A stretch of 64,000 nt of DNA. Source: an uncultured Roseibium sp. (GTDB lineage: Bacteria > Pseudomonadota > Alphaproteobacteria > Rhizobiales > Stappiaceae). Positions within the stretch are counted from its first letter, which is position 1, and each line of letters starts with the position of its first letter. Position numbers and translations under genes: made by a program. The DNA is taken from contig NZ_CANMFD010000007.1 in NCBI RefSeq assembly GCF_947496995.1, forward strand, positions 124,001 through 188,000, given 5' to 3'. The notes under the pieces were generated by a model. The model did no database searches. It saw nothing but the letters and a program-made list of their open reading frames with translations, and was not told the origin of the DNA. This document shows, piece by piece, positions 8,820 to 17,565 of the stretch.

Positions 8820-9877
8820 CACTCTATTCAGAGCTTCAGTCCAATCCGGAATTCACTGCCCTGCGCGCCGTGTCCGCAGAGCTTGGCTCCGATCCGCTGC
8901 AGGTTCAGGGGCCGGGGGGAAATACCTCCATCAAGTCCGGTGATCTGATGTGGGTGAAAGCTTCCGGCACCTGGCTCTCCGACGCGCTGAGCACCGACCT
9001 GTTCGTCCCGGTCTACCATGAAGCACTGACCGAAGCGCTTGCGGCTGATGATGGCAGAGCCGATGATGTCGGTCCGTTTACATGTCGGGAAGAAAACCCG
9101 TCCGGGCTGCGCGCGTCCATTGAAGCGACCGTTCACGCCTCCATGCCAGCCACCGTGGTGCTGCACACCCATTGTGTCGCGACGATTGCGGCGGCTGTCA
9201 GAACGGATGCGCCTGCGTTCGTCAAGAGCAAACTGGCAGGCCTTCCTTACGCGTTTATACCCTATGCCAAGCCGGGCATCGACCTTGCCCGCGCCATCCG
9301 TGAACATGCGCCCGGCGGAACGCAGATCCTGATCCTGGGCAACCATGGGCTGGTGACGTGTGGTGCAACGGTGACCGAAGCCCACAATCTTCTTCAGGAG
9401 GTCAGTGCCCGGCTTGCACCGTCTTCACTTGCCGGATCGGCCGGTATTGACGATGCGTTTCAGGACCGGTTGTCCGGGAGTGGCTGGATACCCGTGCCGC
9501 ACGGACCAACCCAAAAGATCGCTCATAATGCACGGTTGCTGATGCTCGCCGATGGCCGGACGCTTTATCCCGATCACCTGGTCTTTCTGGGCCCCGGAGT
9601 AACGATTGTCCGTGAAGGCGAGCAGCTGACTGACGTGCTGGATCGCGCCGGGCAGCAGCAGTTTCCGAGCAAGCTGGTGATCGTGCCTGGACATGGTGTC
9701 GCGATGCCGGACACCGCGACTGCTTCCGATATCGCCCTTGCGCGGGCTCTGGGAGACGTCCTTGTGCGGATCGCGCCTCAGGCCACGGTGTCCCGTTTGT
9801 CTGAAGATCAGGAAGCCGAGCTGCTTGACTGGGATGCCGAGGTTTATCGGCAGTCCCTCAACAAGGCAGGGCGCTGA
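8816..9877 (+). CDS. Class II aldolase/adducin family protein, long form
   Basis: 353 residues, longer than simple class II aldolases (about 220). The first ~220 residues carry the fold's signatures: QGPGGNTSIK (substrate phosphate site), the metal-binding HTH in VVLHTHCVAT, and His in GNHGLVTCG. The remaining 130 residues, including LYPDHLVFLGP, resemble the aldolase half of rhizobial rhamnulose-phosphate aldolase/dehydrogenase (RhaD-type) proteins, but the short-chain dehydrogenase half is absent. A zinc-dependent retro-aldol cleavage of a ketose phosphate is the expected reaction. ATG 8816 follows AAGAGGGG and overlaps the preceding stop. Confidence 0.82.
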   Translation: MTLYSELQSNPEFTALRAVSAELGSDPLQVQGPGGNTSIKSGDLMWVKASGTWLSDALSTDLFVPVYHEALTEALAADDGRADDVGPFTCREENPSGLRASIEATVHASMPATVVLHTHCVATIAAAVRTDAPAFVKSKLAGLPYAFIPYAKPGIDLARAIREHAPGGTQILILGNHGLVTCGATVTEAHNLLQEVSARLAPSSLAGSAGIDDAFQDRLSGSGWIPVPHGPTQKIAHNARLLMLADGRTLYPDHLVFLGPGVTIVREGEQLTDVLDRAGQQQFPSKLVIVPGHGVAMPDTATASDIALARALGDVLVRIAPQATVSRLSEDQEAELLDWDAEVYRQSLNKAGR

Positions 9878-9879
9878 CC

Positions 9880-11133
9880 ATGACGCGAACCGACCTGTTT
9901 CTGGGGATCGACATCGGTACGTCCGGCGTTCGGGCTGTGGCTCTCGATCCGGAGCTTCAGGTCCTTGCGATTGCGCGGGCAGACTTTGGAACAGACGACT
10001 TCACCCGCCGTGATCCTTGGGTCTGGGACAGGGCGCTGGGCGCGTGTCTTGCGGACCTGTGCCGGAAAGTCGACCCCGCGGCTTTCGCCGCGCTGAGCGT
10101 TGATGGCACGTCGGGTACGATCCTTGCCCTGGACGCCGACAACGCACCGATTGGCTCGGCGCTGATGTACAACGATACGGTAGCTGATCAGCGGGTCCTG
10201 GCGGAAATTTCGGCGAGTGCGCCAAGGGAAAGCGCGGCCCATGGGGCGAGTTCCGCCCTGGCGCGCGCCATCACGATTCAGGAGCGGTCAGGCGTTGTCC
10301 GGATCGTTCATCAGGCGGACTGGATTGCCGAGCGTCTGGCCGGACACCCGCTGCCCAGCGACGAAAGCAACGCGCTGAAGACTGGATATGATCCGGTTGC
10401 AAGGCAATGGCCGCAGTGGATCAAGGCGACGTCTCTCCAGATGAACCTTTTGCCGGAGGTTGTTCCGACCGGCACCGTCACTGGCAAAACCAGCGGTGCT
10501 TACGGCCTGCCGCCCGGCATATCAATTATTGCAGGCATGACAGACGGCTGCGCGTCCTTTCTGGCGACAGGTGCAAGCCGCCCGGGCGATGGTGTGACCG
10601 CGCTGGGCACGACGATGACGCTGAAGCTCCTCAGCGACGGGCCACTGTTTGCGCCCGAATACGGCATCTACAGCCACCGGATTGGCGACCTGTGGCTGGC
10701 GGGTGGTGCGTCCAACAGCGGCGGCGGCGCGCTTCTGGCCCATTTCACACCTGCAGAACTGGCGGATCTCTCGGCGCAGATCGATCCCGAGAGTGTCTGC
10801 AACCTGGATTATTACCCGCTGACCTCCTGCGGGGAACGGTTCCCGATATATGATCCGGCCTTGCCGCCTCGGGAAACACCAAGACCTGATGACGATGCGG
10901 AATTCCTCAAGGGGTTGCTGACCGGTATCGCCCGCATTGAAGCACTCGGCTATCAGCGCCTGTCCGAGCTCGGCGCACCGTCCCTGGTGAGCCTGAGGAC
11001 TGTCGGTGGCGGTGCAAACAACGCCGTGTGGAGCCGTATCCGCCTCAAGCTTCTCGGGGTTCCTGCGGCACCCGTGCTGGCCGGAGAAGCGGCCGTCGGG
11101 TCAGCCGTGATCGCACGGGGAGCAATGATCTGA
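9880..11133 (+). CDS. Short FGGY-family carbohydrate kinase
   Basis: 417 residues, clearly shorter than the first kinase of the operon (519). The N-terminal motif is GIDIGTSGVRAVA; SVDGTSGTILALD and the glycine motif LRTVGGGANNAVWS near the C-terminus are also present. The length and SVDGTSGT block resemble the short ribulokinase/sedoheptulokinase-like branch of FGGY kinases. It starts 2 bp after the aldolase stop. Two dissimilar kinases in one operon suggest either two entry substrates or phosphorylation of an aldolase product such as a short aldehyde or ketose. Confidence 0.85.
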   Translation: MTRTDLFLGIDIGTSGVRAVALDPELQVLAIARADFGTDDFTRRDPWVWDRALGACLADLCRKVDPAAFAALSVDGTSGTILALDADNAPIGSALMYNDTVADQRVLAEISASAPRESAAHGASSALARAITIQERSGVVRIVHQADWIAERLAGHPLPSDESNALKTGYDPVARQWPQWIKATSLQMNLLPEVVPTGTVTGKTSGAYGLPPGISIIAGMTDGCASFLATGASRPGDGVTALGTTMTLKLLSDGPLFAPEYGIYSHRIGDLWLAGGASNSGGGALLAHFTPAELADLSAQIDPESVCNLDYYPLTSCGERFPIYDPALPPRETPRPDDDAEFLKGLLTGIARIEALGYQRLSELGAPSLVSLRTVGGGANNAVWSRIRLKLLGVPAAPVLAGEAAVGSAVIARGAMI

Positions 11134-11137
11134 CATC

Positions 11138-11950
11138 ATGCGAACGATCTCGAACCTTTCAGAAATTCTCCCGGACATCGATGCGCTGCTGCTTGACCAG
11201 TTTGGTGTGCTGCATGACGGCACCAGGGCGTTTCCGGGTGCGATAGAATGTGTCGAGGCCTTGCAGGAGCGGGGCCTGCCTCTGGTTGCCCTGTCCAATT
11301 CCGGCCGCCGTGCAAAGCCCAATATGGATCGTCTGGTCCGGCTCGGCTTTCCGGCCTCGGCCTTCAGGGCGATGGTGACCTCCGGCGAACTGACGCGGCA
11401 CGATCTTCTCAAGCGCCTGGCGGACGGCCGCCTGAAACCCGGTAGCTCGATTTTGATGCTGGCGCGGGAAAATGACGCCAGCCTGCTGGATGGTCTGGGT
11501 GTGAAGGTTGCCGAGCCGGGCGACGACGTTCATCTGGTGATCATCAGCGGCGCGGAGCCTGAAACGCACAGCCGGGACGATTACAAACGCCTTTTGTCGC
11601 CATTGGCGCGCGCGGGTGTTCCCGCCATTTGCGCCAATCCCGATACCAGCATCTATGCGGGGGAGAGCGCCTCGTTCGGCCCGGGTCTGCTGGCGGAAGA
11701 TTATGCCGCTGCCGGGGGAACGGTTGACACTTTCGGCAAGCCAAGTGCGGCGATGTTTCAGGCGGGGCTGGAAGCCCTCGGCAAGCCTGACCCCGGCCGT
11801 TGCCTCATGGTGGGCGACAGTCTGCATCACGACATCCTGGGCGGTCAGCGGGCCGGGTGCCGGACCCTGTTGATCACCTCCGGGGTTCAGGCCGGTCTGG
11901 CGGAAGAGGGCGTTGCACCGGACTATTCGATGGACCGGTTGAGGTTCTGA
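11138..11950 (+). CDS. HAD-superfamily subfamily IIA hydrolase
   Basis: 270-residue phosphatase-like protein. Motif I reads LLLDQFGVLHDG: the nucleophile Asp is present, but the second Asp of DxD is replaced by Phe (D-Q-F). Motif II is ALSNSGRR, and motif IV/III is visible as MVGDSLHHDILGG with the Lys of GKPSAAMF before it. The C2-type cap lies between, as in NagD-like enzymes. Substitution of the second Asp is known in the TIGR01459-type branch, so the activity is uncertain. It may dephosphorylate a dead-end or product sugar phosphate of this operon. Confidence 0.8.
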   Translation: MRTISNLSEILPDIDALLLDQFGVLHDGTRAFPGAIECVEALQERGLPLVALSNSGRRAKPNMDRLVRLGFPASAFRAMVTSGELTRHDLLKRLADGRLKPGSSILMLARENDASLLDGLGVKVAEPGDDVHLVIISGAEPETHSRDDYKRLLSPLARAGVPAICANPDTSIYAGESASFGPGLLAEDYAAAGGTVDTFGKPSAAMFQAGLEALGKPDPGRCLMVGDSLHHDILGGQRAGCRTLLITSGVQAGLAEEGVAPDYSMDRLRF

Positions 11951-12039
11951 AATCCGTGTGTTTTGCCGGATCGGCTGGAGCCGATGCCGGCGGGCACATC
12001 AGACAACTGCACGATTATGACCGACGGGAGAAACGTCAG

Positions 12040-12720
12040 ATGAAAAAAGCCGAACTCGCACTGCGCCAGGAACTGATTGCCTGTTGCCAGGAGATGAATG
12101 TCAACGGACTCAATCAAGGCACGTCCGGCAATATTTCGGTCCGCTATGACAACCGGATGCTGATTTCGCCCTCTGCCACGCCCTATGACCAGCTGGAACC
12201 GGAGATGATTGCTTCGGTCGATCTGAACGATCCGTCCGGCGCCTGGGAAGGGCCGCTGAAACCCTCGACCGAATGGCGGTTTCATCACGCGCTGTTGCGT
12301 GAGCGCAAGGACGCCGAGGCTGTCGTTCACGCGCATCCGACCTATTGCACGACGCTGGCCATGGCGCGCAAGGAAATCCCTTCGTGCCACTACATGATCG
12401 CCGCTTTCGGCAGCACCAACGTGCGCTGTGCGGGCTATGCCACATTCGGTACCGAAGAGCTTTCAAAGCTGGCAATCGAGGTAATGGAGGACCGCACCGC
12501 GTGTCTCCTGGCCAATCACGGCATGATCGCCGTCGGGGAGAGCCTAGCCAAAGCCATGTGGCGGGCCGTCGAGCTGGAAACCATTGCCAGACAGTATTAC
12601 CTCAGCCTGCAGATCGGCGGTCCCGTGCTTCTGAGCCCGGAAGCCATTGCCGATACACTCAATTCCTTTTCCGGCTACGGTCTTCAGGACGGAAAGGGTA
12701 AGAAGAAAAAGGCGTCGTGA
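12040..12720 (+). CDS. Class II aldolase, L-fuculose-phosphate aldolase-like
   Basis: 226 residues, the standard length for FucA-type aldolases. Substrate-site block NQGTSGNISVRY (25-36), catalytic Glu in PSTEWRFHHAL, zinc ligands in VVHAHPTYCTT, and His in LLANHGMIAVGE are all present. The C-terminus is a lysine-rich tail. ATG 12040 has GGGAG upstream; 89 bp separate it from the HAD gene, so it may have some independent expression. It probably cleaves a phosphorylated ketose into dihydroxyacetone phosphate and an aldehyde. It is the last gene of the first catabolic operon and the second class II aldolase in it. Confidence 0.88.
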   Translation: MKKAELALRQELIACCQEMNVNGLNQGTSGNISVRYDNRMLISPSATPYDQLEPEMIASVDLNDPSGAWEGPLKPSTEWRFHHALLRERKDAEAVVHAHPTYCTTLAMARKEIPSCHYMIAAFGSTNVRCAGYATFGTEELSKLAIEVMEDRTACLLANHGMIAVGESLAKAMWRAVELETIARQYYLSLQIGGPVLLSPEAIADTLNSFSGYGLQDGKGKKKKAS

Positions 12721-12867
12721 CACCGTTCCCCTTCAGCAATCACGAGACCGGCGGGCGAAATTGCTCGAGGAGGATTTCTGGCACAGCTTGGCCCGCCAGA
12801 GGGGGCTTTGGATAGGGCATCAATGCGCCGATTGCGCGTCTGTTCCCGGAACCGGTCTCAGAGGGGT

Positions 12868-13659
12868 TCAGCCAGGCTGATGACCGAGGGCCGACGAGGC
12901 TTCTTCACCGCAGGCCTTCAGGAGCTCGATGTATTCCTCTCTGCGGCCCTGATCGAAGCGGAAGAGCGGAAAGCCGATCGATACCGCTGCGATCGATTTG
13001 CCGAGGTGGTTGAAGATCGGGATCGCCATGCAGCGTACGCCCGCTTCGCTTTCTTCCACTTCCTCGGCAAACCCGCGATCGCGGGTCAGCATGAGCTGGT
13101 CGAAAAAGACCTCTGGATCCGTGATCGTGTTGGGCGCCTGCTTCTTCATGTCCATCTTTGCCAGCAGTTCCCGGATTTCGTCCTCGTCGCGCCAGGCGAG
13201 CAGGGCCTTGCCGAGTGAGGTGCTGTGCAAGGGGTTGCGCAGGCCGAGTGTCGACTTCATGGAGAGATTGTAGAAGGACTCGTACTTGTGAATGTAGACG
13301 ACCCTTTGTTCCTGATTGTCCAGTACGCCCAGGTTGATTGATTCCCCGGTCGCCCGGGAGAGTTTGCCCATGGCCTTGTCGGCGACCCGCAGCAAATCTG
13401 ACTGTTCCTCCAGGGAGCGTGCGCCGAGGCTGAAAAGCTTCAGGGTCAGTCGGTATTTCTCCGTTTCCGGATCCTGCTCGACATAGCCCAGATCGACCAT
13501 CGTCTGCAGCAGCCGGTGGGCGGTTGACTTGGAGGTCATGGCGCGCTGTGCGAGATCCGCGAGGCCGACACTCCGCTCGTCCACGAGAGACTCAAGCACG
13601 GCGAAGACCTTCAGTACAGCGGCGACATTTTCCGTTTTGACTTGCGGGCCGGTCATCAT
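12868..13659 (-). CDS. IclR-family transcriptional regulator
   Basis: 263 residues: N-terminal winged helix-turn-helix (about 12-75; AQRAMTSKSTAHRLLQTMVDLGY is the recognition region) and C-terminal effector-binding IclR domain (about 85-255; RCMAIPIFNHLGKSIAAVSI is the conserved core). Such proteins usually repress sugar or aromatic-acid operons and respond to a pathway metabolite. It is transcribed away from the GH105 operon with a 218-bp shared promoter region, and faces the end of the first operon. It is therefore a good candidate regulator of the GH105 operon, and possibly of both. The stop lies 147 bp from the first operon's last stop. Confidence 0.9.
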   Translation of the reverse strand: MMTGPQVKTENVAAVLKVFAVLESLVDERSVGLADLAQRAMTSKSTAHRLLQTMVDLGYVEQDPETEKYRLTLKLFSLGARSLEEQSDLLRVADKAMGKLSRATGESINLGVLDNQEQRVVYIHKYESFYNLSMKSTLGLRNPLHSTSLGKALLAWRDEDEIRELLAKMDMKKQAPNTITDPEVFFDQLMLTRDRGFAEEVEESEAGVRCMAIPIFNHLGKSIAAVSIGFPLFRFDQGRREEYIELLKACGEEASSALGHQPG

Positions 13660-13744
13660 TTCCTATTCTAAAAAAAATGGAACTGCATTCTGAATTTGTA
13701 GCCCGTTGCTGTCAAGCAGGAACGCCGTCTCATTCGGGGCGTTG

Positions 13745-13764
13745 AAATTAAAACGATTTAATTT
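13745..13764. promoter_or_regulatory. 20-bp AT-rich palindrome, candidate IclR operator
   Basis: AAATTAAA and TTTAATTT form a perfect 8-bp inverted repeat with a 4-bp ACGA centre. It sits midway between the divergent iclR-type gene and the GH105 gene, in a stretch much richer in A/T than its surroundings. Position and symmetry fit an operator that could control both promoters. No binding data are available, and AT-rich palindromes also arise by chance in promoters. Confidence 0.5.
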
Positions 13765-13877
13765 AACATATCCGCAGAATAATCTACCGTTGAATTCCTG
13801 ATAGTTTTGTGCATCATTAAAAATGAAATGGCGTTCCGAAAAAATCAAGAGAGCGCCCCAAGGGAGGAAATCAGTCC

Positions 13878-14999
13878 ATGCATCCACTGCTGCGGCAGAA
13901 GGAAAGGTTCATCGAGCGGGCGGATGTCTGCGAACTGATCGAGCGGTTAACCCGCAATCTGATCAGCATCGAAGACCGAACCGGTGAATTTCTCCTGAGG
14001 CTTGAAGATGGCCGTGTCATCGACACCAAGGGCTGGGCCGGCTGGGAGTGGACCCACGGCATCGGTCTTTACGGGCTTTTCAAGTACTGGCAGCAGACCG
14101 GTGACCCGACGTCCATGTCCATCATCAAGGACTGGTTCGAGGCCCGGCTGGCGGAAGGAACTCCAACCAAGAACATCAACACGGTCGCGCCCTTTCTGAC
14201 GCTCGCCCATCTTTACGAGCTGGAACGCGATCCGCGTTTCGTGCCTTATCTGGAAACCTGGGCCGAGTGGGTCATGCACGAAATGCCGAGAACCCGCGAA
14301 GGCGGTCTTCAGCATATCGTCTACAACAGTGTGAACGACCAGCAGATGTGGGATGACACGCTGATGATGAGCGTGTTGCCGCTGGCCAAGATCGGTCTGC
14401 TGCTGAACCGGCCGGATTATGTGGAAGAGGCGAAATACCAGTTTCTCGTCCATGCCCAGTATCTGTGCGACACCCGGACCGGCCTCTGGTTCCATGGCTG
14501 GACTTTCGACGGCAACCACAATTTTGCAAACGCCCTGTGGGCGCGCGGGAACAGCTGGATCACCATCGCGATCCCGGAATTCATCGAGCTGCTGGATCTC
14601 GAGGAGGGGGATGCCCTGCGGCGGCATCTTGTGTCCCTGCTTGGACGCCAGGCGGCAAGCCTGAAGCAGCATCAGGACCCGGCCACAGGTCTCTGGCACA
14701 CCTTGATCGATGATCCTGACAGCTATGTGGAAGCCTCGGCCACGGCGGGTTTTGCCTATGGCCTGATGAAAGGCGTGCGCAAGCGCTATCTCGGCCGGGA
14801 GTATCTGGAGACCGCGGAACGGGCGATGAAGGGCGTGGTCGATCATATCAGCCCGGACGGGGAACTGCAGCAGGTCTCCTTCGGCACTGCGATGGGAGGC
14901 GACCTCGATTTTTACCGGGAGATAAAGCTGACTTCGATGCCTTACGGGCAGGCGATGGCCATGCTGTGTCTGACGGAGCTTTTGCGCAGCTACATCTGA
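13878..14999 (+). CDS. GH105/GH88 family unsaturated rhamnogalacturonyl hydrolase-like
   Basis: 373 residues, the family's normal length. The alpha6/alpha6-barrel family motifs are seen: GWAGWEWTHGIGLYGL, WDDTLMMSVLPL (its Asp matches the catalytic Asp of YteR/UGL), LWFHGW and WARGNSWITIAIPEF. These enzymes hydrate the double bond of unsaturated uronyl disaccharides left by pectin or glycosaminoglycan lyases, which releases the sugars. There is no signal peptide, so it acts in the cytoplasm after uptake by the importer encoded just downstream. GGGAGG lies 10 bp before the ATG. Confidence 0.88.
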   Translation: MHPLLRQKERFIERADVCELIERLTRNLISIEDRTGEFLLRLEDGRVIDTKGWAGWEWTHGIGLYGLFKYWQQTGDPTSMSIIKDWFEARLAEGTPTKNINTVAPFLTLAHLYELERDPRFVPYLETWAEWVMHEMPRTREGGLQHIVYNSVNDQQMWDDTLMMSVLPLAKIGLLLNRPDYVEEAKYQFLVHAQYLCDTRTGLWFHGWTFDGNHNFANALWARGNSWITIAIPEFIELLDLEEGDALRRHLVSLLGRQAASLKQHQDPATGLWHTLIDDPDSYVEASATAGFAYGLMKGVRKRYLGREYLETAERAMKGVVDHISPDGELQQVSFGTAMGGDLDFYREIKLTSMPYGQAMAMLCLTELLRSYI

Positions 15000-15080
15000 G
15001 GTAGCTGTGCGGGTATCGCGGGAAAACCGCAAGATCAAGTCCGGGCCGGGGAGGGCTACGGGCGAAGTGGAGGAAGTAAC

Positions 15081-16364
15081 ATGACCAAACTGACGAGACG
15101 TAGCCTTCTGGGCACCATGGGGGTGGCGGCTGCCGCAACCGCGCTGCCGCGCCTGCCGGCCATGGCGGCCGACCGCACCGTCCGGCATTTCTGGTGGGGC
15201 AATCCGGAACGCGACAAGCGGACCTTTGCCGTGATCGATGTATTCCAGAAAAACCATCCGGATATCGAGGTTTCCGGGGAAACCATCGGTTGGGGCGATT
15301 ACTGGACCAAAATGGCCACCCAGACCGCAGGCCGGAACATGGCCGATCTCGTGCAGATGGATTACCGCTTCCTGTTCGAATATGTCCGCCGCGGTGCATT
15401 GCAGCCGCTGGATGAGCATATCGGCAACGGTCTGGACCTGTCGAACTTCGACAAGGGGCCGCTTTCCGGCGGTATGGTCGACGGCAAGCTCTATGCTCTC
15501 AATATCGGCTCCAATTCGCAGGTCATTCCCTACAACACCCGTATCTTCGAAGAAGCCGGTGTCGATGCCGACGTCATCAACTGGACGTGGGACGATTTCA
15601 AGAACGTTTGCGAAAAGATCACGTCGCATTCCGGTGGAAGCGTCAAGGGATCGGACGACTTCTCGCTCTATATCGAGGGCTGTGAATCCTGGGCCCGCCA
15701 GAACGGCCGGAACTTCTATGATGAAGAAGGCAACGTTCAGGCCACGCCGGAAGATGTCGCAGGTTACTGGCAATTCTGGGACGACATGCGCAAGGCGGAG
15801 ATTGTCCGCGGCAAGGACAAGACGCTTGTTCTGGACCATCCGATGTCCGAGACCGGTGTCGTTACCGGTGAAAGCGCCATGGCGCTGTTCTGGTCGAACC
15901 AGCTTGTCGGCGTCCAGTCCCTGATGAAGGATACGGTCGGCGCTGCCATGATTCCGCACAAGGCGGGCGGATCGCCCGGGCAGTTCATCAAACCGTCGAT
16001 GTTCATGTCGCTGACCCGTGATGCCAGGGACGTGGATGGCGCGATTGCCTATATGAACGACTGGATCAACGAGCCGGAAACCACATCGATCCTCGGACTT
16101 GAGCGCGGTATCCCGGCCAATCCGAATGTGCGTGCGGCTCTGGAGCCGAATTTCACGCCGCCGGAACTGGCGTCCGTCAACTACTTCAACGCCATTCAGG
16201 ACAAGGTCGGCCCACTGCCGCTTCCGGCTCCGAAGGGCGCCGGCGAGGTGCGTGACGCCTATATGCGGATCGGCACCGATGTGGTGCTTGGCAATATGAG
16301 TTCAGACGAAGCTGCGGGTATCTTCATCGAAGACGCTCAAGCCATCGTCGACCGTGCGCGCTGA
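15081..16364 (+). CDS. ABC substrate-binding protein with Tat signal
   Basis: 427 residues. The N-terminus has a twin-arginine signal (TRRSLLGTMG, then an Ala-rich core and a likely cut after PAMAA near residue 32), so it is exported folded. The rest is a family 1 (UgpB/MalE-like) sugar-binding protein: FWWGNPERDKRT start, MADLVQMDYRF, ALNIGSNSQVIPYN, WTWDDFKNVCEKI. Ribosome site GGAGGAAG precedes the ATG. It follows the GH105 gene by 81 bp and precedes permeases after a strong hairpin. The ligand is probably the disaccharide cleaved by the GH105 enzyme. Confidence 0.92.
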   Translation: MTKLTRRSLLGTMGVAAAATALPRLPAMAADRTVRHFWWGNPERDKRTFAVIDVFQKNHPDIEVSGETIGWGDYWTKMATQTAGRNMADLVQMDYRFLFEYVRRGALQPLDEHIGNGLDLSNFDKGPLSGGMVDGKLYALNIGSNSQVIPYNTRIFEEAGVDADVINWTWDDFKNVCEKITSHSGGSVKGSDDFSLYIEGCESWARQNGRNFYDEEGNVQATPEDVAGYWQFWDDMRKAEIVRGKDKTLVLDHPMSETGVVTGESAMALFWSNQLVGVQSLMKDTVGAAMIPHKAGGSPGQFIKPSMFMSLTRDARDVDGAIAYMNDWINEPETTSILGLERGIPANPNVRAALEPNFTPPELASVNYFNAIQDKVGPLPLPAPKGAGEVRDAYMRIGTDVVLGNMSSDEAAGIFIEDAQAIVDRAR

Positions 16365-16390
16365 TACCGTCTGGGTGTGACGACACCGGA

Positions 16391-16416
16391 GGCTCTCGCA
16401 CAAAGGTGCGAGAGCC
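16391..16416 (+). promoter_or_regulatory. Strong hairpin between binding-protein and permease genes
   Basis: A perfect 11-bp stem (GGCTCTCGCAC / GTGCGAGAGCC) with loop AAAG starts 27 bp after the binding-protein stop. No T-run follows, so it is more likely an mRNA-stabilising 3' end structure than a full terminator. The rest of the 307-bp gap (16365-16671) shows no gene or clear promoter. Confidence 0.65.
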
Positions 16417-16671
16417 TGTCGGAGGACGTGGAATCTGTCTTCTGCCAGTTCACTTGCGTTCTTCTCTTCCTCATTGGGGCGTTGTTGCCAGCGGGGGCAG
16501 GGCAGTGGCGAGCGCCGGCTGAACGTCAGATCCCACAATGATTGCAGCCGGGGTGTTCCTGCCGTTGTCGGCCGTCACCGACATCTCCCAACAGGAGAAA
16601 GAAGCAGGCAGGTGGAGACGCATCGCGCTAACCCCTGACATCACGTGTTCCGTATTCGAGAAGGCCGCCGC

Positions 16672-17565
16672 ATGAGACGTTTCTTTGTCCGCAATGCTCC
16701 AGGATATGTGTTTCTGACGCCCTGGTTTATCGGGTTTTTCCTGCTTGCACTCGGGCCGATCCTTGCGTCGCTGTATCTGTCGTTCACACGCTACGACATG
16801 GTTGCCAGTCCTCGCTGGGTGGGGCTGGACAATTTCGAATACATGTTCACGCGAGACCGGCGGTTCTGGAAATCGCTGGAAGTGACATTTGCCTATGTTG
16901 CGCTGTCGGTACCGGCGCGTCTTGCCATGGCGCTGGGGGTTGCCATGCTGCTCGACAAGGGGCTCAGGACCATCAGCCTTTATCGGGCGATCTTCTACCT
17001 GCCCTCCCTGCTCGGGGCCTCCATCGCGATCGCCATTTTATGGCGTCAGCTTTTCACTGCGGACGGGGTGGTCAACCAGGTGCTGGCGCTCGTTGGCATC
17101 CAGGGGCCGGGCTGGATCACCGATCCGGACACATCGCTCTACACCTTGGTCATTCTCGCCATGTGGCAGTTCGGCTCGCCGATGCTCATCTTCCTGGCCG
17201 GTCTGCGTGGCATTCCGAAAGATCTCTACGAGGCGGCGGAGATAGACGGGACAAGGCCCTGGCGAAGATTTACGCGGATCACACTGCCGTTGCTGGCGCC
17301 GGTGATCTTCTTCAACCTGGTGCTTCAGACCATCGAGGCGTTCAAGACCTTCTCCAGTGCATTCATCATCTCCAACGGCACGGGCGCGCCTGCGGACAGT
17401 CTCCTCTTCTACACGATCTATCTCTTCAACGAGGCCTTCAAGTTCTTCCGCATGGGCTACGCCTCGGCGCTCGCCTGGGTGCTTCTGGTGATTATCGCCG
17501 TCTTCACCGCCATTGCCTTCTTCACCTCAAGATACTGGGTGCATTATGAAAACGACCGCGACTGA
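16672..17565 (+). CDS. ABC transporter permease, MalF/UgpA type
   Basis: 297 residues, six predicted membrane segments beginning at about residue 12. The EAA loop reads LYEAAEIDGTRPWRRFTRITLP. ATG 16672 with GAGAAGG upstream was chosen over GTG 16645. The 3' end overlaps the second permease gene by 20 bp. It forms the inner-membrane channel of the importer with the preceding Tat-exported binding protein. Confidence 0.92.
   Translation: MRRFFVRNAPGYVFLTPWFIGFFLLALGPILASLYLSFTRYDMVASPRWVGLDNFEYMFTRDRRFWKSLEVTFAYVALSVPARLAMALGVAMLLDKGLRTISLYRAIFYLPSLLGASIAIAILWRQLFTADGVVNQVLALVGIQGPGWITDPDTSLYTLVILAMWQFGSPMLIFLAGLRGIPKDLYEAAEIDGTRPWRRFTRITLPLLAPVIFFNLVLQTIEAFKTFSSAFIISNGTGAPADSLLFYTIYLFNEAFKFFRMGYASALAWVLLVIIAVFTAIAFFTSRYWVHYENDRD

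Noticed and set aside
13947..15959. 670-codon open frame antisense to the GH105 and binding-protein genes
   Set aside because: It spans two well-supported plus-strand genes and the gap between them, and shows no protein family features.
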